Shown in pieces: positions 30,906-32,198 of a stretch of DNA of 32,198 bases. The position numbers were made by a program, and so were the translations under genes. Every line of letters begins with the position of its first letter. The stretch's first letter is position 1. The notes beneath the pieces are model-generated. The model saw only the letters and a list, made by a program, of their open reading frames with translations. It did not search any database and was not told the origin of the DNA. Origin of the DNA: Paenibacillus sp. VTT E-133291 (lineage in GTDB: Bacteria > Bacillota > Bacilli > Paenibacillales > Paenibacillaceae); assembly GCF_002264395.1 (NCBI RefSeq), contig NZ_NFVA01000076.1, positions 1 through 32,198 on the forward strand, in the 5' to 3' direction.

Positions 30906-32198
30906 TCACTTCGATTCTTTCATCAAATTAATGATTCGCTTGAGATTAACAGAAAATATCGCCATAGCGCCTTGCATCTGCATGCCAATTAGACCCGAGG
31001 AAGATGCAACATCATATCCGTGTCTATGTTTGAGTTCACTATTTTTTGCCTCGATTTTATAACGCTCTTTCGCTTTTTCTTTGAATTCATCACTATTTTG
31101 AAATGCTTCTTGTTCTTTATGTTCTGTCGACTTGATGGTTACTGAATAGGTTTTACTATTCGCTCCTTCATAACACCCATCCTTCATAGTGCAAATTTTG
31201 CATTCTTCAATATCAAACATGTAAGTATCTTTTTGGTTTTTATGGATGCCTTTTTTTCCTGTGCGCGCTTTGCGAATCGCCATATGTCCTGCTTTACATA
31301 CGTACATTCCAGCATCCTTATTAAACTCAAATTCATCCTCCTTCTTACGAACACCTTGCGTAATATTAGGATTTAATTTAGCCACTAGTTGCAATCCATT
31401 TTCTTTGGCATACTCAATATTTTCTTTTTCAGAATAGGCTGTGTCGCCAATGACTGTATTGATTTCCATGCCTGTTTTGCGACTTTTTTCGATTAGTGTT
31501 TGGAGTTGTTTCCCGTCACTTTTTTCTCCGGTTGTAACTACGGCAGCTGTGATAATACGTTCTTCATTCATTGCAATATGTGTTTTATAGCCAAAAAAAG
31601 AGGAGTCGGCTGTTTTGTGACCCACGCGTGCATCTGGATCATTAGAAAATTGAAGGTGCTCCACGTGATCTTCTACGATTTCCTTTAAGTAGTTCAACTT
31701 TTCCTTTACCTTTGGGTATTCGCGGATGGTTTCTTCTTTTTCTACAGTGTCAATTAATTTTTGGCAGTAGTCCAGTTCATCCACTAATTCGTTTGTCCTT
31801 GTTTTTGGCGGGAATTTATCTTTCATGTTTTCATTGATTTGATAAACGGCCTTCCGCAACAACTTAGACTTCTCCATCAATATTTCTTTGGGTGACTGCT
31901 GATTGAATCGTGATTTCGTGTGGGTCGCATCCACAATAATTGCGCCGCTCTTAATGATTTCTTTTTCTAATGCAATTTCTACCGTTTTTTGAATCAGCAT
32001 GTCGAGCAGGTTCACATCTTTCAATCGAAGTTTACGAAACTTCGTGAGTGAACTAGGATTGATTACCTCGTCTTCTGGCGCCATATCTAAGAAGTATTTG
32101 AGGAACATATCATATTTAGAACGTTCTACAACATCCACATCGGACAAATCGAAGATCGATTTTAGTAATAAGTACTTGAACATTCGAATGGGAGGCAC
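30906..32198 (-). mobile_element. IS1182-family insertion sequence, partial
   Basis: Leftward transposase gene that continues past the right edge of the window, so the N-terminus is missing; at least 430 residues are present. Order of parts: the DUF772-type N-terminal helices (SIFDLSDVDVVERSKYDMFLKYF), then IIVDATHTKSRFN with the first catalytic Asp. A long insertion follows, then IGDTAYSEKENIEYA with the second Asp, a Cys-rich zinc-like segment (YVCKAGH ... CKICTMKDGC), and IEAKNSELKHRHG with the catalytic Glu. The domain order and tail are those of IS1182-family transposases. The frame is intact, so this copy may be active. Terminal inverted repeats could not be identified with one end outside the window. 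Confidence 0.88.
30906..32198 (-). CDS. IS1182-family transposase (5' end outside window)
   Basis: DDE-type transposase that cuts and re-inserts its own element. The visible part runs from the DUF772-like domain to the natural C-terminus (AMAIFSVNLKRIINLMKESK). The catalytic Asp in IVDATH, Asp in GDTAYSE and Glu in AKNSELKHRHG are all retained and no frameshift or stop is seen. Its codon use is more AT-rich and simpler than the neighbouring cellobiose phosphorylase, as expected for a mobile gene. It lies convergent to that phosphorylase, whose 3' end and terminator it leaves intact. Confidence 0.9.
   Translation of the reverse strand: MPPIRMFKYLLLKSIFDLSDVDVVERSKYDMFLKYFLDMAPEDEVINPSSLTKFRKLRLKDVNLLDMLIQKTVEIALEKEIIKSGAIIVDATHTKSRFNQQSPKEILMEKSKLLRKAVYQINENMKDKFPPKTRTNELVDELDYCQKLIDTVEKEETIREYPKVKEKLNYLKEIVEDHVEHLQFSNDPDARVGHKTADSSFFGYKTHIAMNEERIITAAVVTTGEKSDGKQLQTLIEKSRKTGMEINTVIGDTAYSEKENIEYAKENGLQLVAKLNPNITQGVRKKEDEFEFNKDAGMYVCKAGHMAIRKARTGKKGIHKNQKDTYMFDIEECKICTMKDGCYEGANSKTYSVTIKSTEHKEQEAFQNSDEFKEKAKERYKIEAKNSELKHRHGYDVASSSGLIGMQMQGAMAIFSVNLKRIINLMKESK

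Noticed and set aside
1..32198. CRISPR arrays, toxin-antitoxin pairs, restriction-modification or other defence systems, NRPS/PKS clusters
   Set aside because: Looked for regularly spaced repeats, paired small genes with known toxin motifs, methylase or nuclease motifs and adenylation/condensation motifs; none were seen.

Overview
The window looks like a low-to-mid GC Gram-positive chromosome of the Bacillales, most probably Paenibacillus. Supporting points are strong AGGAGG-type ribosome binding sites with frequent TTG/GTG starts, a Bacillus-type PLP-fold arginine decarboxylase, DUF1292 and DUF3892 proteins, 7-1-7 Fur boxes of the Bacillus type, an AraC/binding-protein fusion like B. subtilis Btr, and a clostridial-type cellobiose phosphorylase. 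This assignment is inference from content; no database was searched.

Layout. 1-10.5 kb is ordinary core sequence: 6-phosphogluconate dehydrogenase, an unknown conserved-looking protein, an MFS exporter divergent from a speA-type decarboxylase, a DUF1292 protein, a secreted copper-amine-oxidase-N-like protein, an MBL hydrolase, a DUF3892 protein, a GNAT enzyme, a small lipoprotein, a site-2 protease-like membrane protease and a small protein with a possible LSm-like N-terminus. 10.58-11.5 kb has a tRNA-Val(GAC) followed by a decayed mobile-element remnant: an excisionase-like gene with a one-base frameshift and a phage-type small gene with a nonsense codon. 11.6-13.1 kb carries a GNAT gene and an S51-type peptidase.

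13.3-17.5 kb is an iron-siderophore uptake operon read leftwards: AraC regulator, lipoprotein binding protein, two FecCD permeases, no ATPase. The regulator runs in frame without a stop into the binding protein, although the junction contains a promoter and a perfect Fur box. 17.7-22.2 kb is an AT-rich accessory stretch of mostly small genes: a 46-aa protein, small membrane proteins, a 5'-truncated gene, a Nudix hydrolase, an unknown basic protein, a DUF1796 putative cysteine peptidase and a small secreted protein whose gene contains a 32-bp palindrome. 22.4-24.1 kb has a stress-type SDR oxidoreductase and two small membrane proteins. 24.1-26.9 kb is a second iron locus: a Btr-like cytoplasmic sensor-regulator and a lipoprotein binding protein, each with a Fur-box-like site upstream.

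27.0-30.7 kb is a sugar module: a LacI-family regulator followed by cellobiose phosphorylase, with nearly the same operator in front of both genes, so autoregulation plus control of the phosphorylase is likely. The window ends inside an IS1182-type transposase.

I did not see a defence locus or CRISPR. The observations most worth following up are the regulator/binding-protein read-through with its embedded Fur-controlled promoter, the shared operator of the cellobiose module, and the eroded element at the tRNA.
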